A stretch of 32,460 bases of DNA from assembly GCA_964402955.1 (NCBI GenBank), contig CAYOEZ010000024.1, positions 1 through 32,460 of the forward strand. Direction: 5' to 3'. This document shows, one piece after another, positions 1 through 7,790 of this stretch. The notes under the pieces were generated by a model, which ran no database searches, was not told where the DNA came from, and saw nothing but the letters and a program-made list of their open reading frames with translations. The position numbers and the translations under genes are program-made. The stretch's first letter is position 1. Each line of letters begins with the position of its first letter. The stretch is from CAYOEZ01 sp964402955. Lineage in GTDB: Bacteria; Chloroflexota; DTOL01; DAOUCN01.

Positions 1-718
1 GGTTGACGGCGGCGCCAAGACGCTGAAGGATGCCATTAATGCTGCCATGCGCGACTGGGCTGCCAGCTACGCAACAACACACTACCTCCTGGGCTCAGCC
101 CTGGGTCCCCATCCCTATCCCGGCATGGTGCGCGACTTTCAGTCGTGCATCGGCCGCGAGGCCCGGGCAGACATCCTCGCCGCCGAAGGCCGTCTGCCCA
201 GCGCCCTGGTCGCCTGCGTTGGCGGCGGGTCTAATGCCATCGGCCTCTTCCACGCCTTTCGGAATGACCCGGTAGCCATGATTGGCGTGGAGGCGGGAGG
301 ACAAGGCATTGCCAGCGGCTTGCACGCCGCCCGCTTTGCTGATTCACAGCGCGGGCGGCTGGGCGTCTTGCATGGCACACGCACATATCTTTTGCAGGAC
401 GAGAACGGCCAGGTGGCAGAGACCTATTCCGTGTCGGCGGGACTTGACTACCCTGCGGTCGGCCCGGAACACGCCTTCCTACGCTCCATCGGGCGCGTGC
501 GCTACACATATGCCACCGACGACGAAGCCCTGGCTGCTTTTCACCTGCTGGCACGACTGGAAGGGATCATCCCTGCCCTTGAATCGGCGCATGCTGTGGC
601 TGAGGGGATCAAGGTGGCTGCCAGCCTGGGCAGCGACGCCATTGTGATCATCAACCTGTCTGGCCGTGGCGACAAAGACCTGGCCCATGTGGCGCAGGTA
701 ATGGAGGCAAGACGATGA
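1..718 (+). CDS. trpB: Tryptophan synthase beta chain, C-terminal part (5' end outside window)
   Basis: The frame is open from base 2, with no start in the window before well-conserved TrpB sequence, so this is the C-terminal 238 or so residues of a protein that is usually about 400. TrpB is the PLP enzyme that condenses indole with serine to make tryptophan, acting in an alpha2-beta2 complex with TrpA. Visible signatures are GSALGPHPYP near residue 30, the glycine-rich phosphate-binding loop GGGSNAIG for the PLP phosphate (about residue 75), and the C-terminal SGRGDKDL. The PLP-binding lysine lies upstream of the window. The stop overlaps the trpA start as ATGA (715-718), the usual translational coupling of the two subunits. 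The in-frame ATG at 47 is internal, not the start. Confidence 0.97.
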   Translation, partial: VDGGAKTLKDAINAAMRDWAASYATTHYLLGSALGPHPYPGMVRDFQSCIGREARADILAAEGRLPSALVACVGGGSNAIGLFHAFRNDPVAMIGVEAGGQGIASGLHAARFADSQRGRLGVLHGTRTYLLQDENGQVAETYSVSAGLDYPAVGPEHAFLRSIGRVRYTYATDDEALAAFHLLARLEGIIPALESAHAVAEGIKVAASLGSDAIVIINLSGRGDKDLAHVAQVMEARR

Positions 719-1572
719 TAACGGGAACAGGTCAAGAGCGGATTGAGGCGGCGTTTCGGCAGGCAGACGCACAGGAACGGTGCGCCCTGATGCCATACCT
801 CACGATGGGGTATCCAGATTTGCCGATGACGTATGAGATAGTGTGTGGCATGGCCAGCGCGGGCGCGGACATTGTCGAGCTGGGTGTGCCTTTCTCTGAC
901 CCGATCGCCGATGGCGACATCATTCAGCACGCAGCCTACACTGCTCTGCAGCAGGGCGTCACACCGGCGCGCTGTCTCGAAACTGCCGCCAGGCTGCGAG
1001 CGGCAGGTGTGAGCATCCCCATCCTCTTCATGGGCTACTACAACCCCATCTTCGTTTGGGGGCCGGCCAGATACACGCATGCCTGCAGGGAGGCAGGCGT
1101 GGACGGGCTGATCGTGCCTGACCTGCCGATTGAGGAAGCCTCTGAGCTTCTCGCTGCCTGTCGGGCCGAGGGGCTGGCCCTGGTTCTCCTGGTTGCTCCC
1201 AATACGCCTGACACTCGTTTGGCGGCGATCGCTTCCCAGGCGCGAGGCTTTGTCTATCTGGTGTCTCAGCCCGGCATCACTGGCCCCCGCGCCAGCTTGC
1301 CGGATGGCCTTGCCGGATATGTGGCCCGCGTACGCAGGCATACAAACCTGCCGCTGGGGTTGGGCTTCGGCATCTCCTCCCCGGCGCACGTACGCCAGGT
1401 GGCTGGTCTTGTGGATGGAGTCGTGGTCGGCAGCGCCGTCGTGGAGCGCGCGCCGCAAGGAGCCGCGGCCGTGGCCTCATTTGTGGCCGAGCTGCGCCAG
1501 GCGACGTTCGTCTCGAAAGCACGGGAAGAGGTAGAGATTGGCAGGGACGCGCCGAACACCCAGGCTGGGTAG
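715..1572 (+). CDS. trpA: Tryptophan synthase alpha chain
   Basis: A 285-residue TIM-barrel protein that cleaves indole-3-glycerol phosphate and channels indole to TrpB. The catalytic pair is visible: Glu55 in VELGVPFSDP and Asp66 in IADG, at the spacing expected for the classical Glu49/Asp60. The phosphate-binding parts PGITGPR and GLGFGIS, and GSAVV near the end, are also present. Length is slightly above the usual 260-270 because of a roughly 20-residue C-terminal tail with no recognisable motif. The ATG start lies inside the trpB stop (ATGA overlap), so the choice of start is firm. It appears to be the last gene of the trp operon: the next 363 bases hold no convincing gene and the following gene has its own promoter. 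Confidence 0.97.
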   Translation: MITGTGQERIEAAFRQADAQERCALMPYLTMGYPDLPMTYEIVCGMASAGADIVELGVPFSDPIADGDIIQHAAYTALQQGVTPARCLETAARLRAAGVSIPILFMGYYNPIFVWGPARYTHACREAGVDGLIVPDLPIEEASELLAACRAEGLALVLLVAPNTPDTRLAAIASQARGFVYLVSQPGITGPRASLPDGLAGYVARVRRHTNLPLGLGFGISSPAHVRQVAGLVDGVVVGSAVVERAPQGAAAVASFVAELRQATFVSKAREEVEIGRDAPNTQAG

Positions 1573-1787
1573 GCGCGCGAAAACAACAGGTTGGTCGGAG
1601 AAGACGGGCAGGCAATGACCAGAGGACAGACAACGCGGGTGAGGGATGGCAACGCATCTCGAGGGGGCGCCCGATCTTGACCAGCCGAACTGCTTTCAGC
1701 GCTACTCTCCTGTGCTATTCGTCTGCTTCTCTGCTTCTGCTGAGCATTGTAGTACCCGCAGTCGGGCGCGTCAAGTGGCAGACTAAT

Positions 1788-1838
1788 GGCCATTTCACTA
1801 AGGCCCTGGCTGCTGCAAAGGCCGTAAGTGAAATGGCC
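1788..1838. repeat. 12-bp perfect inverted repeat, 27-nt loop
   Basis: GGCCATTTCACT (1788-1799) is repeated in inverted form as AGTGAAATGGCC (1827-1838). The loop keeps partial complementarity (AAGGCC against GGCCGTA). A direct repeat GCAGACT flanks the structure at 1778-1784 and 1845-1851. It lies after trpA and just upstream of the promoter at 1861. It could terminate the trp transcript, although there is no T-run, or be a protein-binding site for the HtrA promoter. The sequence does not decide between them. Confidence 0.6.
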
Positions 1839-1860
1839 GTTTCAGCAGACTGCACTCACC

Positions 1861-1890
1861 TTGACACGAGAGCGCGCTGTGCTGTATAAT
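1861..1890 (+). promoter_or_regulatory. Sigma-70-type promoter of the HtrA gene
   Basis: A consensus -35 TTGACA (1861-1866) and consensus -10 TATAAT (1885-1890) are separated by 18 bases. Transcription would begin near 1897, giving a leader of about 40 nt that contains the ribosome site GGGAGGAGGG (1916-1925). Confidence 0.85.
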
Positions 1891-1935
1891 TCGGCTCGTT
1901 ATTACCTATAATCCCGGGAGGAGGGTAGGAACCGT

Positions 1936-3111
1936 TTGGCGGAACCGAGCATGAATCGCGGACAGCGCTTTGGATGCGGCGTTCTTGCGCTTCTTGTGTT
2001 TGTCTCCTTTGTATTCGGTCTTCTTGGTGGTGGGCTGGCCGGGGCTGGATTGCTCTTTCTATACAAGCCTTCGCTCGTGGTTCAACCGACGCTGCCGCCT
2101 GAGCCTACACCTACCCGCGTTCTCCCTACCCCTGCCGCGTCTGCTCTGGTCGCGCCTGGCAGCGATGAAGTTGCGTTCATCCAGGCTGTCGAAAAAGTGG
2201 GGCCGTCCGTTGTTACAGTGATCACGACCTTGCCTCCGCGCCGCAGCGGCTTTGGCCGTATTACACAGCCGGAAGCGCGCGGGAGCGGCGTCATTGTCAG
2301 CGCCGATGGGCGTGTGATCACCAACTATCATGTTGTTGAAGGCGCACAGTCTCTCAGCGTCATCCTTGCCAGCGGCGAGCGCCTCGAGGGCAAGCTGGTG
2401 GGCAGCGATGCCTTCAGCGACATTGCCGTTATACAGATCTCCGGAGCTAACTTTCCCTTCGCTCAGTTGGGCGATTCTGCCACGCTTGTGCCTGGACAGC
2501 ACGTGATTGCCATCGGGTCTGCGCTGGGGGACTTCCGCAACACAGTGACGATGGGTATCGTGTCCGGGTTGGGGCGGAGCGTCGACACAGATAATGACTT
2601 CAAGCTGGAAGACCTCATCCAGACCGACGCCGCCATCAACCAGGGCAATTCCGGCGGCCCACTCGTTGACAAGAACGGACGCGTCGTTGGCATCAATACG
2701 CTGATCGTCGGACGCAGTTCCGGCGGTGTGGTGGCCGAAGGGCTGGGATTTGCCATGGCTATCAATACGGTGCGCGAGGTGGTTGATCAGCTTATGGCGA
2801 CCGGCCATGTTGCGCGTCCGTATCTCGGCATCGGCTATCAATCTGTGACGCCTCAGGTTGCATCATATTATGGATTGAGTGTCAGCACGGGCATCCTGGT
2901 CACCTCGGTTGCAGCCAGGAGTCCTGCTGCTCAGGGTAGCCTGCAGGTTGGCGACGTTATCCTGCAGATCGGCGAGCAGAAAATCAGCGACAGCAATCCG
3001 TACCTCAACGCACTGATGCACCACCGGCCCGGCGATAAAGTGAAAATCGCGATCAATCGCTCTGGCCAATCTCTGAGTCTTGAAGTAACTCTGGGCCAAC
3101 GCCAGGACTGA
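1936..3111 (+). CDS. HtrA/DegP-type membrane-anchored serine protease with PDZ domain
   Basis: A 391-residue trypsin-like (S1C) protease of envelope protein quality control. Residues 14-43 form one hydrophobic anchor, followed by a Pro/Thr-rich linker (50-66) and the protease domain. The catalytic triad is complete: His132 in NYHVVEG, Asp162 in SDIAV and Ser239 in GNSGGP. One C-terminal PDZ domain runs from about 295 to 388 (RPYLGIGYQ, then GSLQVGDVILQIG). The start is TTG at 1936, which sits 10 nt after GGGAGGAGGG; the ATG at 1951 is too far from that site. The gene has its own strong promoter. DegP, DegQ and DegS names cannot be told apart from sequence alone, so no symbol is given. The glycosidase genes downstream follow in the same direction after a 94-nt gap. 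Confidence 0.94.
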   Translation: MAEPSMNRGQRFGCGVLALLVFVSFVFGLLGGGLAGAGLLFLYKPSLVVQPTLPPEPTPTRVLPTPAASALVAPGSDEVAFIQAVEKVGPSVVTVITTLPPRRSGFGRITQPEARGSGVIVSADGRVITNYHVVEGAQSLSVILASGERLEGKLVGSDAFSDIAVIQISGANFPFAQLGDSATLVPGQHVIAIGSALGDFRNTVTMGIVSGLGRSVDTDNDFKLEDLIQTDAAINQGNSGGPLVDKNGRVVGINTLIVGRSSGGVVAEGLGFAMAINTVREVVDQLMATGHVARPYLGIGYQSVTPQVASYYGLSVSTGILVTSVAARSPAAQGSLQVGDVILQIGEQKISDSNPYLNALMHHRPGDKVKIAINRSGQSLSLEVTLGQRQD

Positions 3112-3205
3112 GACAGAATTCCCGGACTATGGCCGTCCTATATCCGCTAACTCGTACGCTACTCACCACCATGCCCCCGCGCCGAGCGGGAAAAGGAGCA
3201 ACCCT

Positions 3206-6163
3206 GTGCAGCGTAACTCCACTCCCAATACAGAACGGACGGCGCCGCCGCGACTTGTCGAGGTCTTTGATGGCCTGGTGCGGCCGCGTGGCATGGCGGC
3301 GCTTTTTGTAAGCGTCCTGGTCATCGTTGTCCTCGTGGCGGCCGTTCTGGCTACCCCGCCCATCTCTTTGGGCGAACGGCTGGCTGAGATGAGCTATCAA
3401 CACGTCGGCAAGCAAGGCGGCGCAGTTCGCCAGTCTGATGGAACGGAGCTCGTGATTGGCGGGGACTCGCTCAGTGCATCAACTCCCCTGAAAATGACCA
3501 TTGTCCCACTGGCCGACTTCATAAGCCGGCCGCCGGCGGCGTTGAAGGCTGCGACGACCCTGCCACAACGACTATCGCTGAAGAGCGCGGTCTATGTCTT
3601 CGATACACGGGGCAAGACGGTGAGTAACCCCAAGCTGTCGATGATGATCCCGACAGATGTGCGCGACGATGAGCTGTCTGCCGTCGACATGTATGCCTGG
3701 AACGGGACGGAGTGGCAGTGGCAGCCGACGACCGTTCTCGCCGACGATGACCTGATCTCCTCCACGTTCATCACGCTACCCAAGGCCGTCGCCCTCTTTG
3801 CAACGACAGCGCCGCGCACCAGCGTGGGCGCCTTGCTGACGAGCGTTGGCGCCCTCGCGGAGGATAGCGGCGACGTTCTCGGCGATGTCACCGTGCAAGG
3901 CCTCTGGGTCGATACCGACGGCTCGATTCGCGGTGTTCTGGACGATGTGCCTCAGGTCAAGAACTCACGCTTCCTGGCGATCCCAACCGTGCAGAATTGG
4001 GCCGGGGAAAAGTGGAACGCTGATCTCATTGCGAATATCGCTCAGAACCAGAACCTGCGCAAAGCGCACATTGCCAACCTGGTGGCTCTGGCCGAGCGCG
4101 GCGCCTATGCCGGCATCAACCTGGACTACCGCCGGCTGTCTGCCGCCCCCGACGACAGGGCCAACTTCGTCAGCTTTGTCAGCGACCTGGCCAATGAGCT
4201 ACATAGCCGGCGCAAGGTGCTGATTCTCACGCTCGAAGCTCCCACGCGTGTGTCGGACGATCCTCGACCTGAGTTCGCCTGGGCCAGCGGGGGATATGAC
4301 TGGGTTGCGCTGGGCCGGCTCGCCGACACGGTGCGTGTGCTCATTCCTGCCGAGACTGGCGACCAGTTGACGCAGTTGCTGCGGGTCACCTCCTTTGCCG
4401 TCACGCAGGTAAACCGGCAGAAGCTACAGCCCGTTATCATCGCCACAAGCACTGTCGTTGGTTCCAAGGGCGTCAGTTCGATTTCATATGACGAAGCGCT
4501 GGCGATGGCCTCGGCCATCGAGGTTGTTGATTTGCCCAAGACGGTCGTGGCCGGAGAATCGACGCTGACCATGCGCTACACCTATCTCACGATCGGTGAT
4601 AGCAAGACCCCGTTCTTCTGGGATGCACAGGCCAGGCAGTATCGCTTCGCCTTCAAGGATGGTAACGGCGTAGGCACAGTGTGGCTGCAAAACTCCGCCA
4701 GCATTGGCCAGAAGCTCAATGCCCTGACGCCATTTGTAGTCAAGGGCGCGGTCTTGCGCGATCCTACCAACGAACGCATGGATCCTGCGGTGTGGTCAAT
4801 GCTGCGCTCGTATGTGGGGACAGGCCGGGCGCCTGTTTCCGATCCTGCCACGGACATGCTGCGGCCAACGTGGCAAGCCTCGGGCGGTGAAGTGCTGCCC
4901 GGCTCGACACAGGCAGAGATCACCTGGAAGGCGCCAAAGGAAGCAGGACGTTACACTGTGCAGGCTGCTCTGCCCACGGCTCTCAGCAGCCGCGGCGGCC
5001 AGGCCATTTCCATCGATGTTGTCGCTCCGACGCCCACACCCACCCCGACGCCAACTCGTGCGCCCACGCCCACGGCTTTGCCGCCGACTCCCACTCCAGT
5101 GCCGGTCGTGGTAGCGCGAGCGCCGACAGCCGTGCCTGCTCCTGCTGCCTCATCTGCGGTTGGCAAGTACGGCTTTGACTATGGTATCCAGGCTGCGGTG
5201 AAGGATCAGGACTACAACGCGGTGCTCAATGCTGTCTCTGGCATGGGCTTCCGCTGGGTCAAGCAGCAGGTGCGCTGGGAGGAATTGGAGCCGAACAAGG
5301 GCAACTATCAGCTTGGCGGGCTTGACGGAGCGGTCAATGCCATGAGCTCACGTGGCATCAAGATCATGCTCAGTGTTGTGACGTCGCCGTCGTGGGCCAA
5401 TCCAGCGCACGGCGGTCCGCCCAGGAACTTCAACGACTACGCAGACTTTGTGGGCGAGTTAGCTCGCCGCTACAAGGGCAAGGTGCAGGCCTACGAAGTC
5501 TGGAACGAACAGAACATGGCCTACGAGTGGAAGGGCGAGGGCGTCAACGCTGGCCGCTACATCGAGCTTCTGCGCATTACCTACCCGCGCATCAAGGCCG
5601 CCGACCCGGATGCGGTTGTCGTAGCAGGCGCCTTGACGCCGACTGGAGTCAACGATCCCAACATCGCCGTTGATGATCGGCTTTACTTGCGCCAGATGTA
5701 TGAAGCTGGCTTGAGGGGAATATCGGACGCCATCGGCGTTCATCCCAGCGGCTTCGCCAGCCCGGCCGACGCGCACTGGCCGGATGCGGTGGCGAACACC
5801 CCATCGCACAATAGCCATCCGAGCTTTTATTTCCGCAACACGATGGAAGACTACCGCAACATCATGATCGAATTCGGCGATTCGGGCAAGCAGTTGTGGC
5901 CGACGGAATTCGGATGGTGCGCGGCATCCAAACCCGTGGCCGGGTACGAGTATTGCGCCTACAACAACGAGAACACGCGCGCACAGTATGTCGTTAGAGC
6001 GTATCAGATGGCGAAGGCCTGGGGCTTTGTGGGGCCAATGTTCCTGTGGAACTTGAACTGGCGTGTCTTTGAACCAGGAGGAGAGCAAGCCCAGTTCGGC
6101 ATTATGGATCAAGGTTGGCGAGCAACGCCGTCGTATAATGCCCTGCGAGACATGCCCAAGTAG
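3206..6163 (+). CDS. Membrane-anchored fusion: degenerate GH18-like module plus clan GH-A glycosidase
   Basis: A 985-residue surface protein starting at GTG, 6 nt after AGGAG. Residues 30-50 form a membrane anchor. About 75-200 is a beta-rich module of unclear family. About 225-535 resembles a GH18 barrel of the YaaH type, but the DxxDxDxE active-site strand reads AGINLDYRR (302-310), so the catalytic Glu is Arg309 and the first Asp is Ala302. About 568-606 looks Ig-like and 607-640 is a Pro/Thr linker. The C-terminal 655-985 is a GH39/GH5-like barrel with acid/base Glu768 (WNEQN) and nucleophile Glu901 (PTEFGW), so this half should be active. Substrate is unknown; the context suggests an exopolysaccharide. 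Inference: the GH18-like part binds glycan or peptidoglycan and the GH-A part cuts. The C-terminal module is a paralogue of the next gene. Confidence 0.85.
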   Translation: MQRNSTPNTERTAPPRLVEVFDGLVRPRGMAALFVSVLVIVVLVAAVLATPPISLGERLAEMSYQHVGKQGGAVRQSDGTELVIGGDSLSASTPLKMTIVPLADFISRPPAALKAATTLPQRLSLKSAVYVFDTRGKTVSNPKLSMMIPTDVRDDELSAVDMYAWNGTEWQWQPTTVLADDDLISSTFITLPKAVALFATTAPRTSVGALLTSVGALAEDSGDVLGDVTVQGLWVDTDGSIRGVLDDVPQVKNSRFLAIPTVQNWAGEKWNADLIANIAQNQNLRKAHIANLVALAERGAYAGINLDYRRLSAAPDDRANFVSFVSDLANELHSRRKVLILTLEAPTRVSDDPRPEFAWASGGYDWVALGRLADTVRVLIPAETGDQLTQLLRVTSFAVTQVNRQKLQPVIIATSTVVGSKGVSSISYDEALAMASAIEVVDLPKTVVAGESTLTMRYTYLTIGDSKTPFFWDAQARQYRFAFKDGNGVGTVWLQNSASIGQKLNALTPFVVKGAVLRDPTNERMDPAVWSMLRSYVGTGRAPVSDPATDMLRPTWQASGGEVLPGSTQAEITWKAPKEAGRYTVQAALPTALSSRGGQAISIDVVAPTPTPTPTPTRAPTPTALPPTPTPVPVVVARAPTAVPAPAASSAVGKYGFDYGIQAAVKDQDYNAVLNAVSGMGFRWVKQQVRWEELEPNKGNYQLGGLDGAVNAMSSRGIKIMLSVVTSPSWANPAHGGPPRNFNDYADFVGELARRYKGKVQAYEVWNEQNMAYEWKGEGVNAGRYIELLRITYPRIKAADPDAVVVAGALTPTGVNDPNIAVDDRLYLRQMYEAGLRGISDAIGVHPSGFASPADAHWPDAVANTPSHNSHPSFYFRNTMEDYRNIMIEFGDSGKQLWPTEFGWCAASKPVAGYEYCAYNNENTRAQYVVRAYQMAKAWGFVGPMFLWNLNWRVFEPGGEQAQFGIMDQGWRATPSYNALRDMPK

Positions 6164-6207
6164 AACGGCTGCCCACGCGGAAAAGTATGGGCAATGCATA
6201 ACCGACT

Positions 6208-6244
6208 GAATAGGCGAATGACGAATTGAGTCATTCGCCTATTC
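6208..6244 (+). terminator. Strong hairpin after the glycosidase fusion gene
   Basis: A perfect 15-bp stem (6208-6222 with 6230-6244) closes a 7-nt loop, GAATTGA. It sits 44 nt after the stop of the fusion gene and before the promoter of the next gene, so a terminator is the natural reading. There is no T-tract, so termination may be weak or factor-dependent. Confidence 0.7.
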
Positions 6245-6333
6245 CTTACCGATGAGCCAGCGAATCGGCAGGTATGGAAACCTGGCCTACGCTTGCTGCC
6301 GTATTTTGTATTCCCATCGATGCGCCAATTACC

Positions 6334-6362
6334 TTGACGCGTCCTACGCCAGGTGCTACAAT
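6334..6362 (+). promoter_or_regulatory. Sigma-70-type promoter of the second glycosidase gene
   Basis: -35 TTGACG (6334-6339), a 17-base spacer and -10 TACAAT (6357-6362). Initiation near 6369 puts an earlier in-frame start at 6252 outside the transcript and supports the TTG start at 6402. The preceding hairpin and this promoter make the gene a separate transcription unit. Confidence 0.8.
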
Positions 6363-6401
6363 GTCAGCGCCTCAAACAATACACAACAAGGTGGATTAGC
6401 A

Positions 6402-7778
6402 TTGACTCGACGTACCTTCTTGTATCAGATGGCCAGTCTGGCGCTTCTGGCGACAGCGTGCGGCGCTGCGCCGACGGTGACGCCGACGCCAACCCGGCAG
6501 CGCTCTTCAGCCACAACTGCGCCAGTCGCGCAACCGACAAGCGCAGCTCAACCGACAGCAACTGCACCCGCCGCTGCCACGAAGCCGGCAGGCTCGCCCA
6601 CGCCGGCAGCTAATCCGGTTGTCGCAACGGCGACGCTTGCCCCGGGCGCGGCTACACGAGCTCCTGCAACGCCCATTCCTGGCAGCAACCGCATGGCCAG
6701 CCCTGACTACGGGGTTCACGTCTTTCTCGGCTATACAGAATCCGACACACAGCGCGATGTCAACCTGGCCAAGAACGGTGGCTTCACCTGGGTCAAACAA
6801 CGCATGGATTGGGATGCTCTGGAACCTGATGAGCAGGGACGGACGAAGGAGGATGTGCAGCGCAAATACGACGGCATTGTTAACACCATTGCGGCAAGCG
6901 GGCTCAAGCTGATCGTCCGCCTCGGGTCGCCGCCGAAGTGGGCGGCGCGTCTGAAAGGCACGATTGTACCATATGACAACAAGAAGGGCCCCCCGGCTAA
7001 TCCGCCGCCAGACGACCTTTCGGATACTGGTCCCTTTGCCAACTTTCTGTACGGTTTGGCCAAGCGCTATCAGGGCAAGGTAGCAGCCTGGCAGATCTGG
7101 AACGAGCCGAACCTGTATCGCGAGTGGGGCAAGGCGCCTGATCCTGCCGAGTATGGCCGGCTGCTCAAGACGGCCACGCACGTGATCAAGATCGCCGACC
7201 CGAACATGCTCGTGATCTCTGCCGGCATGTCGCCGACGGGGACGATGCCGCCGGAAGCAATGCCGGACGACATATTCATCGACCGAATGTACCAGTCATT
7301 TGCTAACCGGTCAAGCGATGGCTATTTCGACGTGCTGGGCGCGCATGGCGCGGGCTACAAGGCGTCGCCCGACATGGACCCTGCCGCCGTCGCCAAGGAC
7401 CCGGCCTATGGCGGCCACCGCTCGTTCTGCTTCCGCCGCGTCGAGGACTTGCGGGCGGTGATGGAGAAGAATGGCGACGCTAAGAAGCAGGTTGCCCTGC
7501 TTGAGTTTGGCTGGGAGATCGATGGCGGGGAGATGCTTGACGCGTCACGTCGCTGGTATGGCGTGACGCGCGAGAAGCAGGCAGAGTATATTGTCGGCGC
7601 ATACAAGTGGGCGAAAGAGCACTGGTCGCCCTGGATCGGCGTGATGACCGTCATCTACGTGCTATCGCCGGACTTTGTGCCCACGGAAGAGTACTTCTGG
7701 TGGGGTATCACTGAGCCAAACGGAACGCCGCGGCCTGCCTATACCCAGTTCAAGGCCTGGCGGGCAGCAGGGAACTAG
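6402..7778 (+). CDS. Secreted lipoprotein glycosidase, clan GH-A (GH39/GH5-like)
   Basis: A 458-residue protein. I place the start at TTG 6402 because AAGGTGG lies 7 nt upstream, the promoter is at 6334-6362, and the protein then begins with a twin-arginine signal TRRTFLYQM and a lipoprotein-like Cys20 (LLATAC). Translation from 6252 would bury this signal 50 residues in. An Ala/Pro/Thr linker (about 21-95) leads to a TIM-barrel hydrolase domain (about 100-455) with acid/base Glu235 in IWNEPN and nucleophile Glu368 in LLEFGWE. The domain matches the C-terminal half of the preceding gene motif by motif (WVKQ, SPxW, WNE, SPTG/TPTG, EFGW), so the two are probably duplicates. The expected role is hydrolysis of an extracellular beta-glycan; the substrate cannot be read. 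argS follows after 12 nt. Confidence 0.85.
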   Translation: MTRRTFLYQMASLALLATACGAAPTVTPTPTRQRSSATTAPVAQPTSAAQPTATAPAAATKPAGSPTPAANPVVATATLAPGAATRAPATPIPGSNRMASPDYGVHVFLGYTESDTQRDVNLAKNGGFTWVKQRMDWDALEPDEQGRTKEDVQRKYDGIVNTIAASGLKLIVRLGSPPKWAARLKGTIVPYDNKKGPPANPPPDDLSDTGPFANFLYGLAKRYQGKVAAWQIWNEPNLYREWGKAPDPAEYGRLLKTATHVIKIADPNMLVISAGMSPTGTMPPEAMPDDIFIDRMYQSFANRSSDGYFDVLGAHGAGYKASPDMDPAAVAKDPAYGGHRSFCFRRVEDLRAVMEKNGDAKKQVALLEFGWEIDGGEMLDASRRWYGVTREKQAEYIVGAYKWAKEHWSPWIGVMTVIYVLSPDFVPTEEYFWWGITEPNGTPRPAYTQFKAWRAAGN

Positions 7779-7790
7779 GGGAAAGTAGAC

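Larger units (their letters stand above)
1573..1935. other. Gene-free stretch between trpA and the HtrA gene
   Basis: This 363-base gap holds an inverted repeat (1788-1838), a strong promoter (1861-1890) and the ribosome site of the HtrA gene (1916-1925). A 70-codon open frame at 1677-1889 has no ribosome site, runs through both the inverted repeat and the promoter, and shows no protein-like composition, so I do not call it. I see nothing recognisable in 1573-1777. Confidence 0.7.

Noticed and set aside
541..1458. 305-codon frame antisense to trpB/trpA
   Set aside because: Lies opposite two well-supported genes and has the Arg/His/Ala-rich composition typical of GC-rich shadow frames.
1677..1889. 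70-codon open frame between trpA and the HtrA gene
   Set aside because: No ribosome site; it runs through the inverted repeat and the promoter.
5026..5110. Simple repeat in DNA (CCCACGCC-like units)
   Set aside because: It encodes the Pro/Thr linker of the fusion protein and is in frame, so it is not a separate repeat element.
6252..6401. N-terminal extension of the second glycosidase
   Set aside because: The promoter, ribosome site and twin-arginine signal all place the start at 6402.
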